Assembly (NCBI GenBank): GCA_002914805.1
Contig: JXTB01000188.1
Location: 39,052-103,051, forward strand
DNA from: Parasponia andersonii
Lineage: Eukaryota; Streptophyta; Magnoliopsida; Rosales; Cannabaceae
Direction: 5' to 3'
DNA: 64,000 bases
The notes beneath the pieces were generated by a model. The model saw only the letters and a list, made by a program, of their open reading frames with translations. It ran no database searches and was not told the origin of the DNA. Position 1 is the stretch's first letter. Each line of letters opens with the position of its first letter. Of the stretch, positions 23,040 to 34,979 are shown in pieces. A program made the position numbers and the translations under genes.

Positions 23040-26000
23040 GAAGTGCCCAGTTGATCTATATCATATTAAAGCATACATTTTATGTAGCGACATTTGCCGA
23101 TATTATCGCGACAATATCCGTATTTTGAAGTCTTGATATCAATATGAAGTGGAAAGATATTTATTCTCATGTATCCGTAAAATATTGACAATATTGAGGA
23201 TATGTCAATATCGGTAAATGTCTGTAAAAAATGAGCAAATATTGAGATATTTATAGATATTATCGTGACAATATTATCGATATTTTCAAATATTGACAGA
23301 AATATCAAATTTTTTTTCCAAGACTTTTTTCTGGGCTTTTTTTTTTTTAACAAAAAATGACAAATAATACAAAAATAAATTATAGTTCTCTCTTTACAAT
23401 ATATCGGTAAAATTTTGAAATTACTTGTATGTAATGAGAATATTTGCACTACTCTCATTTATTATTTGACACAACTTGTACTACAATCTCGTGACTTTTA
23501 AAAGATATTTTAACATTATGAGTTTCAGTCTTTCAAAGAGGTTATTCTAACCTATAGCTATATTACTATTTTGCATATGAACTACCAAGTTGGTGAATAT
23601 TATTTATATATACCTGTGAACTATTTGCTTTTCAGTTTCTATTAAAAAAAAAAAAAGAATGCAAAATGCTCACAAGACTTTTATACCATTATGTTTCATA
23701 TTTTATACAATTTTTAAGTTTCTCTTTCTCAAATCAGTACTAATATATATATATATATATATATCAAAGCTTTATATTTCAAAAAGTTTTCAATAGTTTA
23801 CATTGCAAGAAATTCACCTCACCATGTAGGAAGGCTTGTTAAAGAAAGTGAACTAGTAATTCTTCTTTTTCTTCTTTTTTTCAATTCCATTTTTTTATTT
23901 TAAATTTTTTTCCTAGTTATACTTATACTGAGTTTGTTGGTTTAAAAAAAATATTTTTGAATTAGCTGTTTATATTCAATCTTTCATTAAGATATTTATA
24001 TTGGCTATAAATAATTTTATTGGCAAAGAAGTTATCTTTCTTTGATAGTGAGTAGATAAAATGAAGAATTAGATGTACAAACAAATCAATATAATTAATT
24101 ATTAATTACTATAGATTAGTTTAATAAATAACACAACTAGAATGAGTTATAATATAGTTACAATAATAAGTAACAAATTTCTTTTTAATTATAGCATATC
24201 ATATGGACGGTGGTGATAGAGGTGATCCTCTATGGAGATATTGTATACAAATAGAGGGTTATAAGTATAGCATTGTATGCAATTTTTGTAGTAATATGAT
24301 GAAAAGTGGAGGAATCACACACTTTAAGTGGCATTTAACTAGAAATGATCTTAACAAAAATTCTAAAAAGTGTCTTAATGTACCTCCTGAGGTACGTGAT
24401 GAGATTATATATTTGATAATGAAAAAGGATATGGAGGAAAAAAAAAAAAAGAAAGAAGCAATATATTAAGACATAGAAGAGCTGCATAGAAATTTAGGTT
24501 CTCAATACTATGAAACTGATGACGATGAAGATGAGAATGAAGATGTTTATATGTACCCCAAAGATATACACCCAGATAAGCGTTATGTATATCAAAAAGC
24601 TATAAAATAATCAAAAGCTTTTAAATGAGAAAAAGAAATATAGAGCAAAGTTCTTTTGTGGAAAAGGTAAAGTAGGTGAAACTTTTGTTATTGTCAAAAA
24701 AATGAGTGGAAATCTTGGTAATAGTCAACCTCAAAAAATATTCCATTGTACACAAAGTGTACGTAAACTACTTAAGCCTTCCACTGCATCTTCTTTGTAC
24801 AAATCATTTAGTGCTGGCCAAAAGAACATTAAAGATATTTTTAAAGGAGGTACCATAAAAGACAAAATGCACAAATTCATATCAAAGTTCTTTATTCTTA
24901 AGAATATTCCATTATCAAAAACTAGCTCTCACTACTTCAAGAATATAGTTGTTACTTATCAAGAAGTAGGTAACCACTTCAAAAATATGGTTGTTACTTA
25001 TCAAGAAGTAAGTAATAAATTGTCTGATGTTTTTTTTTTATTTGTAGTTTTTATATTAATTTAGTGGTATTTATTTTTTTTCTTGAATTAATTGATATAT
25101 TTATATTTTTAAGTACTAGAATTTCACTATCTTCTCCGTATGAAATAAAAAGCAAATGGTTGGGTATAGAATATGGAGAAATAAAAGAATACGTAGAAAG
25201 CTTTAAAGAAAACTAGAAAAAATATGGGTGCACAATTATGAGCGATGGATGGACAAAGCCAACTAGATTATCAATCATAAACTTTATGGTTTATTGCAAG
25301 GGAAACATTGTGTTTTTAAAATCTGTGGATGCATCTAATAAGATCAAAGACCACAATTACATCATTGAATTGTTGAAGAGTATGGTAGAAGATGTAGGAA
25401 AGGAAAATGTTGTCCAAATTATTACTAATAATAGCTCAGCCTTTGTGAAAGCTGGTAAAAAGATGATGGAAGAGTATAACATTTATTGGATGTAATGTGC
25501 AACACACTGTATAGATTTGATGTTTGAAGATATTGGAAAGAAAGAAACAATGGCTACAATGATATATAATGCCAGAGAAATCACGAACTTTATTTTAAAT
25601 CATAGCTCAATACTAGCAAAAATAAGTGTTTTTTGCAAAGGAGAATTCGTTCGGCCAGAAACTACTAGATTTGCAACAAACTATATTGCCTTAAATAGAA
25701 CTCTTAACAAAAAGAGTAGCTTAAAAAGGCTATTCACAAGTGATGAATAGATAAATGATCGTTTGTCAAGACTTGTATTGGGAAGAAAAATTGAAGGTCA
25801 TATATTGGACAATAGATTTTGGGATCATGTTGCTTTTATAGTAGCCTTATATGAGCCATTATATGCTATACTTCGTATTGTCGATATTGATATTGTCCCA
25901 ACCATGCCAATCTTATATGATGCAATGAAGAAAATGAAGGATATGATCAGACAAAAAAAAGGAACAAAGTGGGTACTCAATATTATAGATGCTCGATCGG

Positions 26001-26975
26001 ATAGAACATTATTTTATTCATTACATGCAACAGGGTTTTTTTTTTGTGCTATTACAATTACTTAACATTTATTTTTACATTTTTTTATGTACTATTTTTA
26101 ACCATAGTATATTCTTTTTATTTTAGCATATTATTTGAATCATAAATACCAGTATAATAAAGACATTGGGTATAATTCTGAACTTGTACAAGTTGTATAT
26201 GATGTTTATTACTAGTTGGATCCATTAGTTGAAGAGATTGCTAACTTTGGAACTAAGGTAAGAAATTATTGATTAACGATTTTTCATCCTTTTAAAAATT
26301 AAAGTCTAAAAGTTAATAACAAATGTGTACGTTTATTTCAAGTTAACTTACTTCAGAGATACCTTAAAAAAATTCGGTGATCGAGCAGCTATTGCAACAA
26401 GAGCAACAATGGTACCTGGTATGTTATTATTCTAAAAATATGAATGTTTTAATTTTTGTGATTTTTTTTCATTGCATGTGGTACATAAATAACTATATTC
26501 AAAATCATTCAGGTAGAATAACTTGGGAAAGATATTGTTTAAACCAAGACGAAAATCTTTCTTATGACTTTCCACTTCATAGAAACTCGTTTTGGTATTA
26601 AATATATTCGGACTGTTTTATATTATCAACGATTTTCATTTATTTTCAATGTAATTTAGAACTAGTTATAATTTGTAAGGTACTTATATGATATGTATTA
26701 AGTAAAATAGTACGATATGTATTATGATTTTTAAATTATTTCATAAAATGAATTCAGCCGTTTTTGTACTATATTCATATATTTTATTGTCTTATAAAGT
26801 ATAAATAGTTTTTTTTTTAAATAAAATATAGTATAAATTATGCAATATTATTTGTTTTAGCAATTTGTTTTTTAGTTTTTCTTGAAAATTTTGAGTTTTA
26901 ACATAAATTTCGGTATTTTTTAGAAATATATTCGATATCGAATCTCGACATCGATAACGATATTGACATTTTAAC
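23040..26975 (+). mobile_element. Decayed hAT-type DNA transposon
   Basis: A hAT-type transposase relic (24203-26600) lies between two clusters of ATATCG/CGATAT words (about 23075-23300 and 26930-26965), which look like subterminal transposase-binding repeats. I could not define clean terminal inverted repeats or an 8-bp target duplication, so the limits are approximate. It is non-autonomous in its present state. Confidence 0.6.
24203..26600 (+). pseudogene. hAT transposase relic (BED finger plus DUF659)
   Basis: Exon-like segments in order: 24203-24469 is a BED-type zinc finger (CNFC, then HFKWHL) followed by the usual PPEVRDEI linker; 24702-25012 is a linker; 25110-26065 is the DUF659/RNase H-like region, with IMSDGWTK, FLKSVDAS and CATHCIDLMFEDI, all hallmarks of plant hAT proteins; 26130-26600 is a very degraded C-terminal part. 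Transposase cuts and pastes the element in the nucleus. The position of the second catalytic Asp (usual VTDNA) reads ITNNS. Stops occur near 24466, 25214, 25492 and 25748. A 42-bp tandem duplication (24932-25015) lies in the linker. Confidence 0.8.
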
Positions 26976-28163
26976 CCTTGTATAGAAGGTACTTCCTTGG
27001 CATGTGTTCCCTTATATTTTTTGTGTCCAAACTTGTACAGTAGAATTACATACATACATAAGTCATAAACTAAGCGCTAATTTAGAGTTTTTCTTTTTCC
27101 TTGTTTTGGATAACTTATTAATTTGCTTACCTCCTCCACCTACAAGAATAATTTAATAATAAGGGTCTTAATCTTTGCCCGTTTCTTGTTGTAATTAACT
27201 CTAATTTGAGTGGCTATAGTAAAGACCCATAAATACCACTCTCTTGCAAATACCATCAGACCACACTTTTACTCAAAGCGTAAAGCTACACTATATGCTT
27301 ATTATAAGTTACTGACTCCTCCACTAAACCAAGAGTTTAATTAATAAAGAAAACGACCCCATTTACTTAAACACAGTTCATGGTTTGTTTTTAATGGCTG
27401 GCTTCATGCTTGCATGCCGCTAATCCTTTATTTTACCACATACTTTTCGGGCAATATGCAATCAAAACACATGCATAAAAAGGCATGACATAAATTATTT
27501 CATTATTCAGCTTTGTTTTCTCTCAAACCATAGATCTATTTAAGTATAGATATAATAAACAAAAGGTATCATTATACGTAGATTCACCCACTTCCTAATT
27601 GCCTCCTTTTTACGGATTTTGCGTATTGGTTTACCTTACTTTCCCGTAACAAGTTTAAGAAATAATGATCTGAATTTTGAAGTACACCCTTGACTTTGAT
27701 GCATTGTTGAATATAATTTCTATTTTGACATTTAACAAGTTTCGATAAATAAAAGCAGCCGATAAATTGTTTATTCTTTGGTTTATATATTTTTGAATGG
27801 ATTCTTTTTTATGTTTTTTCAGTCTTACGTAGCACTACAATAACCAATATATTTAGCAAATTAATATATTATGGTATTGCAATTTCCTGGTTATACAGAA
27901 ATTGAGCATTATACAATCCTTTTTTTTTTTTCCTTTGGCGTAGAGACGAATATGTCAGTGATGAGTCTTTAGTTTTATATGTTTTGTTTGATTAATAAAC
28001 AGATAAATCTTCAAATGCAATATTAGAAACAAAATAGCTTAATTTCTAAATGCGAGATTTAATAAATACCTTTTTATTTTATTAATGCTTAAATAGCATT
28101 GTTCACTAAAAAAGAAAGGATTTTTTTTTCCCCTGTGCCCGTGACTTTGCACCAAGGTGATCC
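26976..28163. other. Non-coding spacer
   Basis: AT-rich, with T-runs near 27919 and 28120 and GTAATA-type trinucleotide-rich sequence appearing from 28190 inside the next LTR. No gene seen. Confidence 0.5.
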
Positions 28164-28713
28164 TCTTGATAGATGTGTGAATAGAAGTAAAAATGATAGT
28201 TACAATAATAATAGTGAAAAAGATAATCGTAATAGTAATAGTGAAAAAGAACAGTTGTAATAACAATAGTAAAATGTGATATTCTTACTACTTTTCAAGG
28301 TCTTTAAATAAAGGGTTCATTTCTTTGTTCTCTTCATCCCAAAACTTAGAAGCATTTCAAGTTCTCTCTTCTAATTAAATCATTCTTTTTGTCTTTGTTT
28401 CTCTTTTTAAAGAGAGTAGAATTTCTTTGTAAAATAAGAGATTTCAAAAAGTGGCAGTGTAAGGTGTAAATAAGATAATACTTGTAAGAAAGTTCTTGGG
28501 TGTATTATGATCATTAGGTAGAAAAGAAGGAAATTTATATGATTATAGAATCTTTTAATTTAGTAAAATTTAAATCAAGAGATTATTTTTCCACTTAAAT
28601 TCTTGTGTTGTGAGAGTAATTTCTATTCCATGTTATTATTTCTCTATTATTCTGACATTTCTTTGAAGTAAGATTCTGAGAGCGGTGAATTTGGGTCGGT
28701 CAGATTCCCAACA
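28164..28713 (+). repeat. 5' LTR of gag-only element copy B
   Basis: About 550 bp, ending CAGATTCCCAACA directly before the primer-binding site. U3 carries AATAGT/GTAATA-type repeats (28195-28275) instead of the TGTTCACAT arrays of copy A. The left terminus is diverged. Confidence 0.8.
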
Positions 28714-28869
28714 AGTGGTATCAAAGTGGTATTCTTCAGTGCACTATAGCTTAGTGTTAATTTAAGAATTTTTATGTAAGGAGACTGTGTTCAAGTGGGA
28801 GTATTTGAACTCTTTAATCCTTTTTGGAAATTTTTTCAGTAGTTTTTCAAGCTAGAAGTGCGAAGCGAG

Positions 28870-29690
28870 ATGTCAGAAAACAAGATTTCAATTCCAGTTA
28901 GAGCTAATGTGGAGAAATTTGATAGGAACATCAATTTTGGCTTGTGGCAAATACATGTCAAGGATTTATTGATTCAATATAAATTAAACAAAGTTTTGAA
29001 AGGTAGAGAAACTTATAAGGACAAAGATTTTGAGAAATCTAATATGAGCGATGAAGACTGGGATGATCTAGATGAGAGAGCTGCAAGTACGATACGTATG
29101 TGTCTAGCCAAAAATATCCTTGCAGATGTGCTTGGAATAACGACGGCCAAAGATCTCTGGAGAAAGCTTGAAGAATTATATCAAGCGAAAAGTGTCTCGA
29201 ATCGAGTATATCTGAAGAAGCAGTTTCATATATTACGTATGAATGAAAGTACGGAAATTTCTGATCATCTAAGTGACTTGAATGGTATCGTGTTTGAATT
29301 AGAGGCTATTGGAGTGAAGATTGAAGATGAAAATAAGGCATTGCGATTCATCTGATCTCTTTCACCTTTCTATAAGCATATGAAACCTATTTTGGTACAT
29401 GGGAAGAAGATTATGGTTTTTTTTTGAGGTCATAAGTAAACTTTTGTCTGAAGAAGAAGGCTAATAGATAGTGGAAGTAATGTTCTATCTGAAGGCTCAG
29501 CATTAGTAGTTGACACTAGGAAGAAAAACTCTATGGAAGAGAATATAATCTGCTAGGGGTGTGGACAATCTGGACACCTAAAAAGAAATTGTCAAAAGAG
29601 TGGAGCGGGTTCAGTTAAAAGTTCTAAATCTGGTGATGCTGTTAATCTTGTCTCTTATGATAGAGATGATGATCTTGTCCTTTAATCATG
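28870..29690 (+). pseudogene. Gag of copy B (UBN2 / Retrotran_gag_2), interrupted
   Basis: ATG at 28870 (MSENKISIPV) opens a 161-codon frame to a TGA at 29353-29355. It includes FDRNINFGLWQIHVKDLL, MCLAKNILADVLGITTAKDLWRKLEELY and RVYLKKQFHILRM, the order typical of copia gag (particle protein and RNA binder). The frame continues past the stop to a CCHC knuckle near 29552-29595 whose first spacing contains a TAG, then to about 29690. The alternative upstream GTG at 28858 is not needed; ATG 28870 matches ATG 50443 of copy C. No pol follows: the sequence passes into the 3' untranslated part of the element. Confidence 0.85.
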
Positions 29691-30052
29691 ATATGTGCAT
29701 CCTCATGGTATGTCACTTATCTCCAAAGATGCCATGAAAGAGGATGTGTCACAATTAGAGACAGTATGTTTGCACAAATGCATTGGTTTGGCATTGATGT
29801 AAGGCGTATGCTGAATAATATCGATTGCTGATAGATTCCTGGAGAAGCCAAACGTGAGAGTCAGTACTATAATTATCAACAAGGTTTTTTCGACATGAGC
29901 CGAGATAAAATTCTTAGAATTCATCAATTCTGAGTAGTATATATACTCATGTGGTGGAGTATGATTGTCAGTAAAAATAATGATAACAACATAAGTTATG
30001 AGATAAGATATATATGAAGACGTGATTGAAATAAAGTCTTCAAGTGGGAGAT

Positions 30053-30564
30053 TGTTGATGTATGTGTGAACAGAAGTAAAAAAGGTAGTCGTAATAGTAA
30101 AAAGTGGTGTTCTCACTACCTTCAAGACCTATAAATAGATGCTTTATTTCTGCATTTTCTTCATCCCAAAACTTAAAAGTATTTCAAGTTCTTTTTTTTT
30201 TAATTAAATCTATCATTTTCTCTTTGTTTCTCTTTTCAAAGAGAGTATAGTTTCTTTGTGAAAAAAGAGGTTTCAAAGAGTGGTAGTGTAAAGTGTGAAT
30301 GAGAGAAAACTTGTGAGAAAGTGCTTGAGTATATTAGGGTCATTGGGTAGAAAAGATAAAAATCTATATGATTGTAGAATTTTTTCATATAGTGAAATTC
30401 TTTTCTGAAAGACAATAGTTTTTCTTTTGATTTGAGAATTTTTTTTCTTAAATTCTTGTGTTATGAGATTGGCTTCTATTCTTTGTTATTATTTCTCTAT
30501 TATTCTGATATTTTTTTAAAGTGAGATCCTAAAAACAGTATCCGAATCAATCATATTCCGAACA
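30053..30564 (+). repeat. 3' LTR of gag-only element copy B
   Basis: About 512 bp, starting TGTTGATGTATGTGTGAACA after the purine tract. It is shorter than the 5' LTR because the AATAGT array is contracted. Confidence 0.85.
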
Positions 30565-32300
30565 GACCTGCTCTAGATATTTCTATTTGGTATACAATTC
30601 TGCTCTAATTTAATAATTTCTTATGTTATGAACGCATGATCATTGTGCCTGGATAGGACTACCTAACTACATACATGCCATGATATCCCATATTTTAATG
30701 TCATTTACTAGCTACGAAGCACAATAAAATAAAGCCCCTCGTTTATGGTATTCCAATGTCTTTTCATATTTATAAACTTACTGAAGTACTGGAAATTTAT
30801 ATGGCAGATCACACCTCAATCTGCTGAATGCAGATACATTGAACCAAAGGTATTATTACTGATCTATTTGGAACACTTGGCTCAACAATCAAAACATAGG
30901 AGCGAGGTAGAGACGAACGAGATGAATTATTAATATTCCTGTCTAATATTGTCTTTTCCTCCTTGATATGTAATACTATATTTTAAATTATCATATACCG
31001 CAGAATGTATAATTTATCACATTAAAATTCATATGCAGTGTTCAATGCCAAGACACTAGACTAAATATTATTCTGATACCCTCTTTGTAAATATTATATT
31101 GAATTACTTATATATATATATATATATTCATTTCCTTTTTTTGTAAAAATTCTTTTTACAATATTAAATAGAATTTTTTACAATATTAAAGTCAATAACA
31201 TTGTTTAATTTGCAAATTGTTTTCTTTTAAAATAACATTTAATTAGGTCACTATTAGCGATCACTTAGTATTTCGATACATGTTCATTGAAGTTTGACGT
31301 TCTACCTAAACAAAGATCGAGAAACTTAGCTTGTGGATTTTGAACTCCGAACCTTTTGGGTCTCTCTTAACTTTCTTTATTTGTATTAATATTAGTCCAA
31401 AACCATTCACACGTAAATAAAATGGTGGATTTTTCACTCTCTTTCTTCCCCAACCCGTCTATTTGGTCCTATGCCCTTTAGCTAATTCTTTATTTGTTGA
31501 GGTAACTATTTATAAGAAAGGTTACAGCTTTAAGCATCATAATGCATTTAACCTTGCATCTTAAGTTAAAGTTGCTATTTTGGCAATCAAATTACTTTCA
31601 GCATATTTCAACCATAAAATAAATGATACATATACACATCAAACAAATAAATAATGATGCCAAACATCTGTTTTGACTTCTGGATCATCATCTCATCAAA
31701 TTTAACTATTATTAATACGTATCAATCCCCCAAAATGAGCAGAAACTCTCCCATATTATTATTTAGATTTTTCGAATATAATAAATAGAACTAAAGAAAA
31801 GGAAGAGTTCTGATGCTTGTAACATTTTTGTTGAAAAATGGGTCAAACAAGCTATAAAAGTGGGCACAGATGGAAGAAAAATATTAATTATAGTACAGAA
31901 TGCAATGGAAATATTGGTAATAAATAATTATATAGCCTTGACACCACATAAATCATAATGACCTTTACATAAATATTGGTAATACTGGGCGGACCCCTCC
32001 TCATGGAGAACCTTTTTCCAAATATTAGACCCCATAGCCATTAATGTCACATTGCTTGATCACATTCACCTAGTTGCTAATCAAACTAAATATTACATTC
32101 TAAAAAAAGGAGGGAAAAAAAAAAAAAAGGGAACGCCCTGTTCTTTTCCTCTCCACTCATCTCAGACCATGAACAAACACCACCAATAAAAGAAACAAGA
32201 CAAAAAGAGATTTGACCCATTTCAGACTTTGATTTGAGTTGAGCCAAAAGGGTGATGATAACGATGATTGATGATGATTTTTGGTTAATTAGAAGAATAG
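30565..32300. other. Non-coding DNA and 3' flank of the bZIP gene
   Basis: No gene seen. It includes a (TA)n tract at about 31107-31127. The bZIP 3' untranslated region must lie in about 32100-32300; I could not fix a polyadenylation signal. An A-run at 32117-32130 marks a natural low-complexity boundary. Confidence 0.45.
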
Positions 32301-32789
32301 CTAGTACGGGAATATATCAGCTGTGGCCACCATGGGCTGGTTTAGACAGACCAGATTCATTTGGTTCATCATAAAACTATCTGCCGTTTGATCACATGCA
32401 AGGTGGTGGACCCAACCCCCACCGCTGTTGTCGTTGTCGTTGTTGTTGTCGTTGATGTAGTTTATGATGTCGTTTAGGGACTGCAGTCTCCGAATGAGCT
32501 CCGCCATTTGGGCCCTCAAAACCGAGTTCTCAGCCCCAACGCTCATTAGGTGTTGGGTGGTGATGCTTATGCTTGTCATGATTTGGTTGTTCTCCTTTCG
32601 GAGTTGGGCCACTTGGCCCATTAGCTCGTCCAGGTGCTGCTGCTTTCGCAGCCTAGAACGCCTCGCCGATTCCCGATTCGATTGCATTCGTTTCCTCTTT
32701 CTCTGATCCATCAAAACCTGCAAATCCTCATCTGACCCCGAGTTCTGAAGCTGAGTTGAACCTGATGAGTTTCCACTAGAAGAAGCCAT
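32301..32789 (-). CDS. bZIP11: Group S1 bZIP transcription factor, bZIP11-like
   Basis: An intronless 162-residue protein. The start chosen is ATG at 32789 (MASSSGNSSG); the frame extends slightly further only through a TTG. Residues 28-52 form the basic region with the invariant N-x7-R (Asn38, Arg46) in QSNRESARRSRLRKQ; residues 53-95 form a leucine zipper. After it come an Asn/Asp-rich stretch and a C-terminal tail with MNQMNL and NQPM, typical of bZIP11-type proteins (about 145-175 aa). S1 bZIPs act in the nucleus as heterodimers with group C bZIPs on ACGT motifs and reprogram amino-acid and sugar metabolism under low energy. The long leader carries the sucrose-control uORF (33010-33135), so translation is likely repressed by sucrose. 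No damage seen; the only convincing host gene in the window. Its closest paralogue (bZIP11 versus bZIP2 or bZIP44) is inferred from the tail. Confidence 0.93.
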   Translation of the reverse strand: MASSSGNSSGSTQLQNSGSDEDLQVLMDQRKRKRMQSNRESARRSRLRKQQHLDELMGQVAQLRKENNQIMTSISITTQHLMSVGAENSVLRAQMAELIRRLQSLNDIINYINDNNNDNDNSGGGWVHHLACDQTADSFMMNQMNLVCLNQPMVATADIFPY

Positions 32790-32806
32790 ATATAACAATG
32801 TTATTT

Positions 32807-32842
<36 letters not shown>

Positions 32843-33009
32843 TAGTACTCCAAGAGAGTGATTGATTAAAACTGAAAATATAGTTTAGGTGCTTTAAAAA
32901 GACGCAGGACCCAAATAGTAAAAAGCTGTAACTAAGCTAAATATTGAAAGATAGAAGTAATTAGTATATATAGTTATTAAGATTATTTCGAGCTGTGGTG
33001 GGAGCTAAT

Positions 33010-33135
33010 TTATGAGAAAACATAGAACCAGTAGAGGAAGACGACTGAGAAAGATTGAACTAAATGGGTCCTGCGCCTGAGAGAGGAATTTATCATAAAC
33101 CCGGAACGAAGGATTTCACTGAGAACTGGAGACAT
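33010..33135 (-). CDS. Sucrose-control upstream ORF (SC-uORF) of the bZIP gene
   Basis: ATG at 33135 opens a 41-codon frame ending TAA at 33012-33010, about 220 nt upstream of the bZIP start. It begins MSPVLSEI and ends SFSVVFLYWFYVFS, matching the conserved peptide encoded in leaders of S1 bZIP mRNAs (Arabidopsis bZIP11 uORF2). In that family the nascent peptide stalls ribosomes when sucrose is high and reduces translation of the downstream bZIP. The aromatic, hydrophobic C-terminus that causes stalling is complete. An internal in-frame Met (GFMINSS) corresponds to the shorter uORF2b start known from the family. It is too short for ordinary gene finding and is under clear protein-level conservation. 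Confidence 0.93.
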   Translation of the reverse strand: MSPVLSEILRSGFMINSSLRRRTHLVQSFSVVFLYWFYVFS

Positions 33136-33169
33136 CAATTTCAAACATCAAAAACAAGGATTGAAGCAT
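33116..33169 (-). CDS. Short uORF overlapping the SC-uORF start
   Basis: ATG at 33169 begins a 17-codon frame (MLQSLFLMFEIDVSSSQ) ending TGA at 33118-33116, in a different frame from the SC-uORF whose ATG lies inside it. Ribosomes initiating here would pass the SC-uORF start, so it may reduce SC-uORF use. Multiple uORFs are typical of S1 bZIP leaders; conservation of this one is unknown to me. Confidence 0.5.
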   Translation of the reverse strand: MLQSLFLMFEIDVSSSQ

Positions 33170-33443
33170 CTAAGATTTTAAGGCTTGAAAAACGAACAGA
33201 ACAGAGCAACCCAGATACAGTTCTCGGAAAAAAAACCGAGACTTTTTTATGTGAATATGAGATACAAGATTCAACAAGAAAAACCCAGATGGAGAAACAG
33301 AGGAGGAAGTAAAAAGAAAGGCCAATATTCTGAGGAACCAATCAAACAGAGCCTCAGCCCGACTAGAACAATTAGGAAAGCTTAAGATCTATACGGAAGA
33401 AGAGAAAAGAAGAGGAAGAGGTTGTGTATGGTGTTGAGGGGCC

Positions 33444-33451
33444 AATTTATA
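33444..33451 (-). promoter_or_regulatory. Probable TATA box of the bZIP gene
   Basis: Minus strand reads TATAAATT within GGTTCTATAAATTGGCC, followed about 30 nt downstream by CACCATACACAACC, a plausible start near 33410-33420. This gives a leader of about 620-630 nt, in keeping with the unusually long leaders of S1 bZIP genes. Confidence 0.6.
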
Positions 33452-33459
33452 GAACCAAA

Positions 33460-34979
33460 AGGAGCAAAAAGAAAATATAATAAAAATTAGAAAATGAATA
33501 ATTAAATAAAAACTTTATATTAAAAAAAAAAATTTAAAAAAAAAAAAAAAAAAAAGGTAAAGAAGGGCGTTGGATTCTCCTCCGAGTCTAATAGGGGGAG
33601 GAATTTGTTGGGAGAGAGCCAGTGGGGTGATTAGAAATGTAGGGTGGAGACGAAATTTCCACAACCGTCCAATTCCAGCTGGCGAGCAGGACACCTTACA
33701 TTATGATAATAACATTAACAAATAAATAATACTAGTTACCACTTGGCACTTCTTACCAGTCTTTTTCTGATTATTTTTGGTTTTTTTATTTTTTGTTTTT
33801 ATCTTAATTTTTTACCTATCTTTCACCGCCAATACCAGATTTAACCGTTGCAATGCAGTTGTTTTTCTGAAAAAGTTGCAACTGAATTTGGCCAAAAGGA
33901 ATCCTGGGGATAGAATTGGTATATTTAAAGAAGTTGGTATCGAAAGGACACTTTTATCTAACCTTACCCAGCAGTTATATTGCCAGCCACCACACCAAAG
34001 AAAGGAGAAAAAAAAAAAAAAAACCTTTTTAAGTTTTTAGGTATAATTTTATGCATATTGTTAGCAGGTCACTTTTTTATTAATTTAATTGATGTCTTAG
34101 CAAAAGCAGATTGATTAATTGTAAAGTGCATAAATTGATATTAAAAAGTGCGATAACAAATGGGAACTGTAGACTAATCTTATTTTTATGGGTGAGAGTG
34201 ATTGAATCAATTAGGTTTTTTCTTAGTTCTGAATTCTGATTAAATTAATATACTCAAGTCGTAAGAAAAATAATTATTCTTATATTTCTTAAAAATAATC
34301 TAATCAATATTTTCTATTAACTTAAAGAGAGAAATACTAATACAGTCTCTATATCGATCTCTTTGTTAGATTTTTCTTTTACTTCTTAATTCGTGTCTTT
34401 CTCACATTTTTAAATAAAATAATCAAGCGACAAATTATTTATTTTAACTGTTAGAAGAAATGAAAAAGACAAGTGTTAATAAATAGAAGAAGTGTTGGAC
34501 AGAGAGGTTAATAAAATGAGTTGTTATTCATCACTTAAAAAAGACGTTAATGATAGCAAATTTAAATCTAAATTAATCTCGTTATAACATGACAGTTTTA
34601 TTCAAACGCGTGCCCAAAAACTTTAAAAAGAAATAATCTCTTCCTTTCAGATTACATGAAAAATAAACTTTTTTGTTTCTTTATCGTCATAACACAAACA
34701 GTAAACCCATCATTGTTTTAATATCATATGCTAAAATCAAGTCTTAATTACTAATTTGACTAAATGAAATATTCGTATACGTCTCGGGGGAAAAAAAACT
34801 AATTAATATGCTTTCCATTCGTTCCTTCCGCATTTTGATTATTGTTTTATGGAAGGCATTCAACCTCCAATTACTTCCACGTTTATTTTTTTTAATTTTT
34901 TTTTTTTTGACGAACTTCCACGTTTAGTCGGTCTTGGTAAAAAAGTTATTAAGAAAAATATCGATTTAAAATATTTAAG
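33460..34979. other. bZIP upstream region and spacer
   Basis: Presumed promoter region. A long A-rich tract (33521-33556) lies about 70-110 bp upstream of the TATA box, followed by a G-rich block (33560-33690). Beyond 33700 the DNA is AT-rich spacer without a gene. Confidence 0.4.

Larger units (their letters stand above)
28164..30564 (+). mobile_element. Gag-only copia-type LTR element, copy B
   Basis: LTRs at about 28164-28713 and 30053-30564 enclose 1.34 kb with a primer-binding site (TGGTATCAAAGTGG, 28716-28729), a gag ORF, a remnant of the gag-pol junction and a purine tract (AAGTGGGAGA, about 30042-30051). No RT, RNase H or integrase. This is the family copy with the longest continuous gag. 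LTRs end …CCCAACA and …CGAACA. No clear target duplication was seen. Confidence 0.88.

Noticed and set aside
33141-33341. 66-codon frame in the bZIP leader
   Set aside because: It has no ATG at its start (TTG) and overlaps the better supported uORFs; not treated as a uORF.
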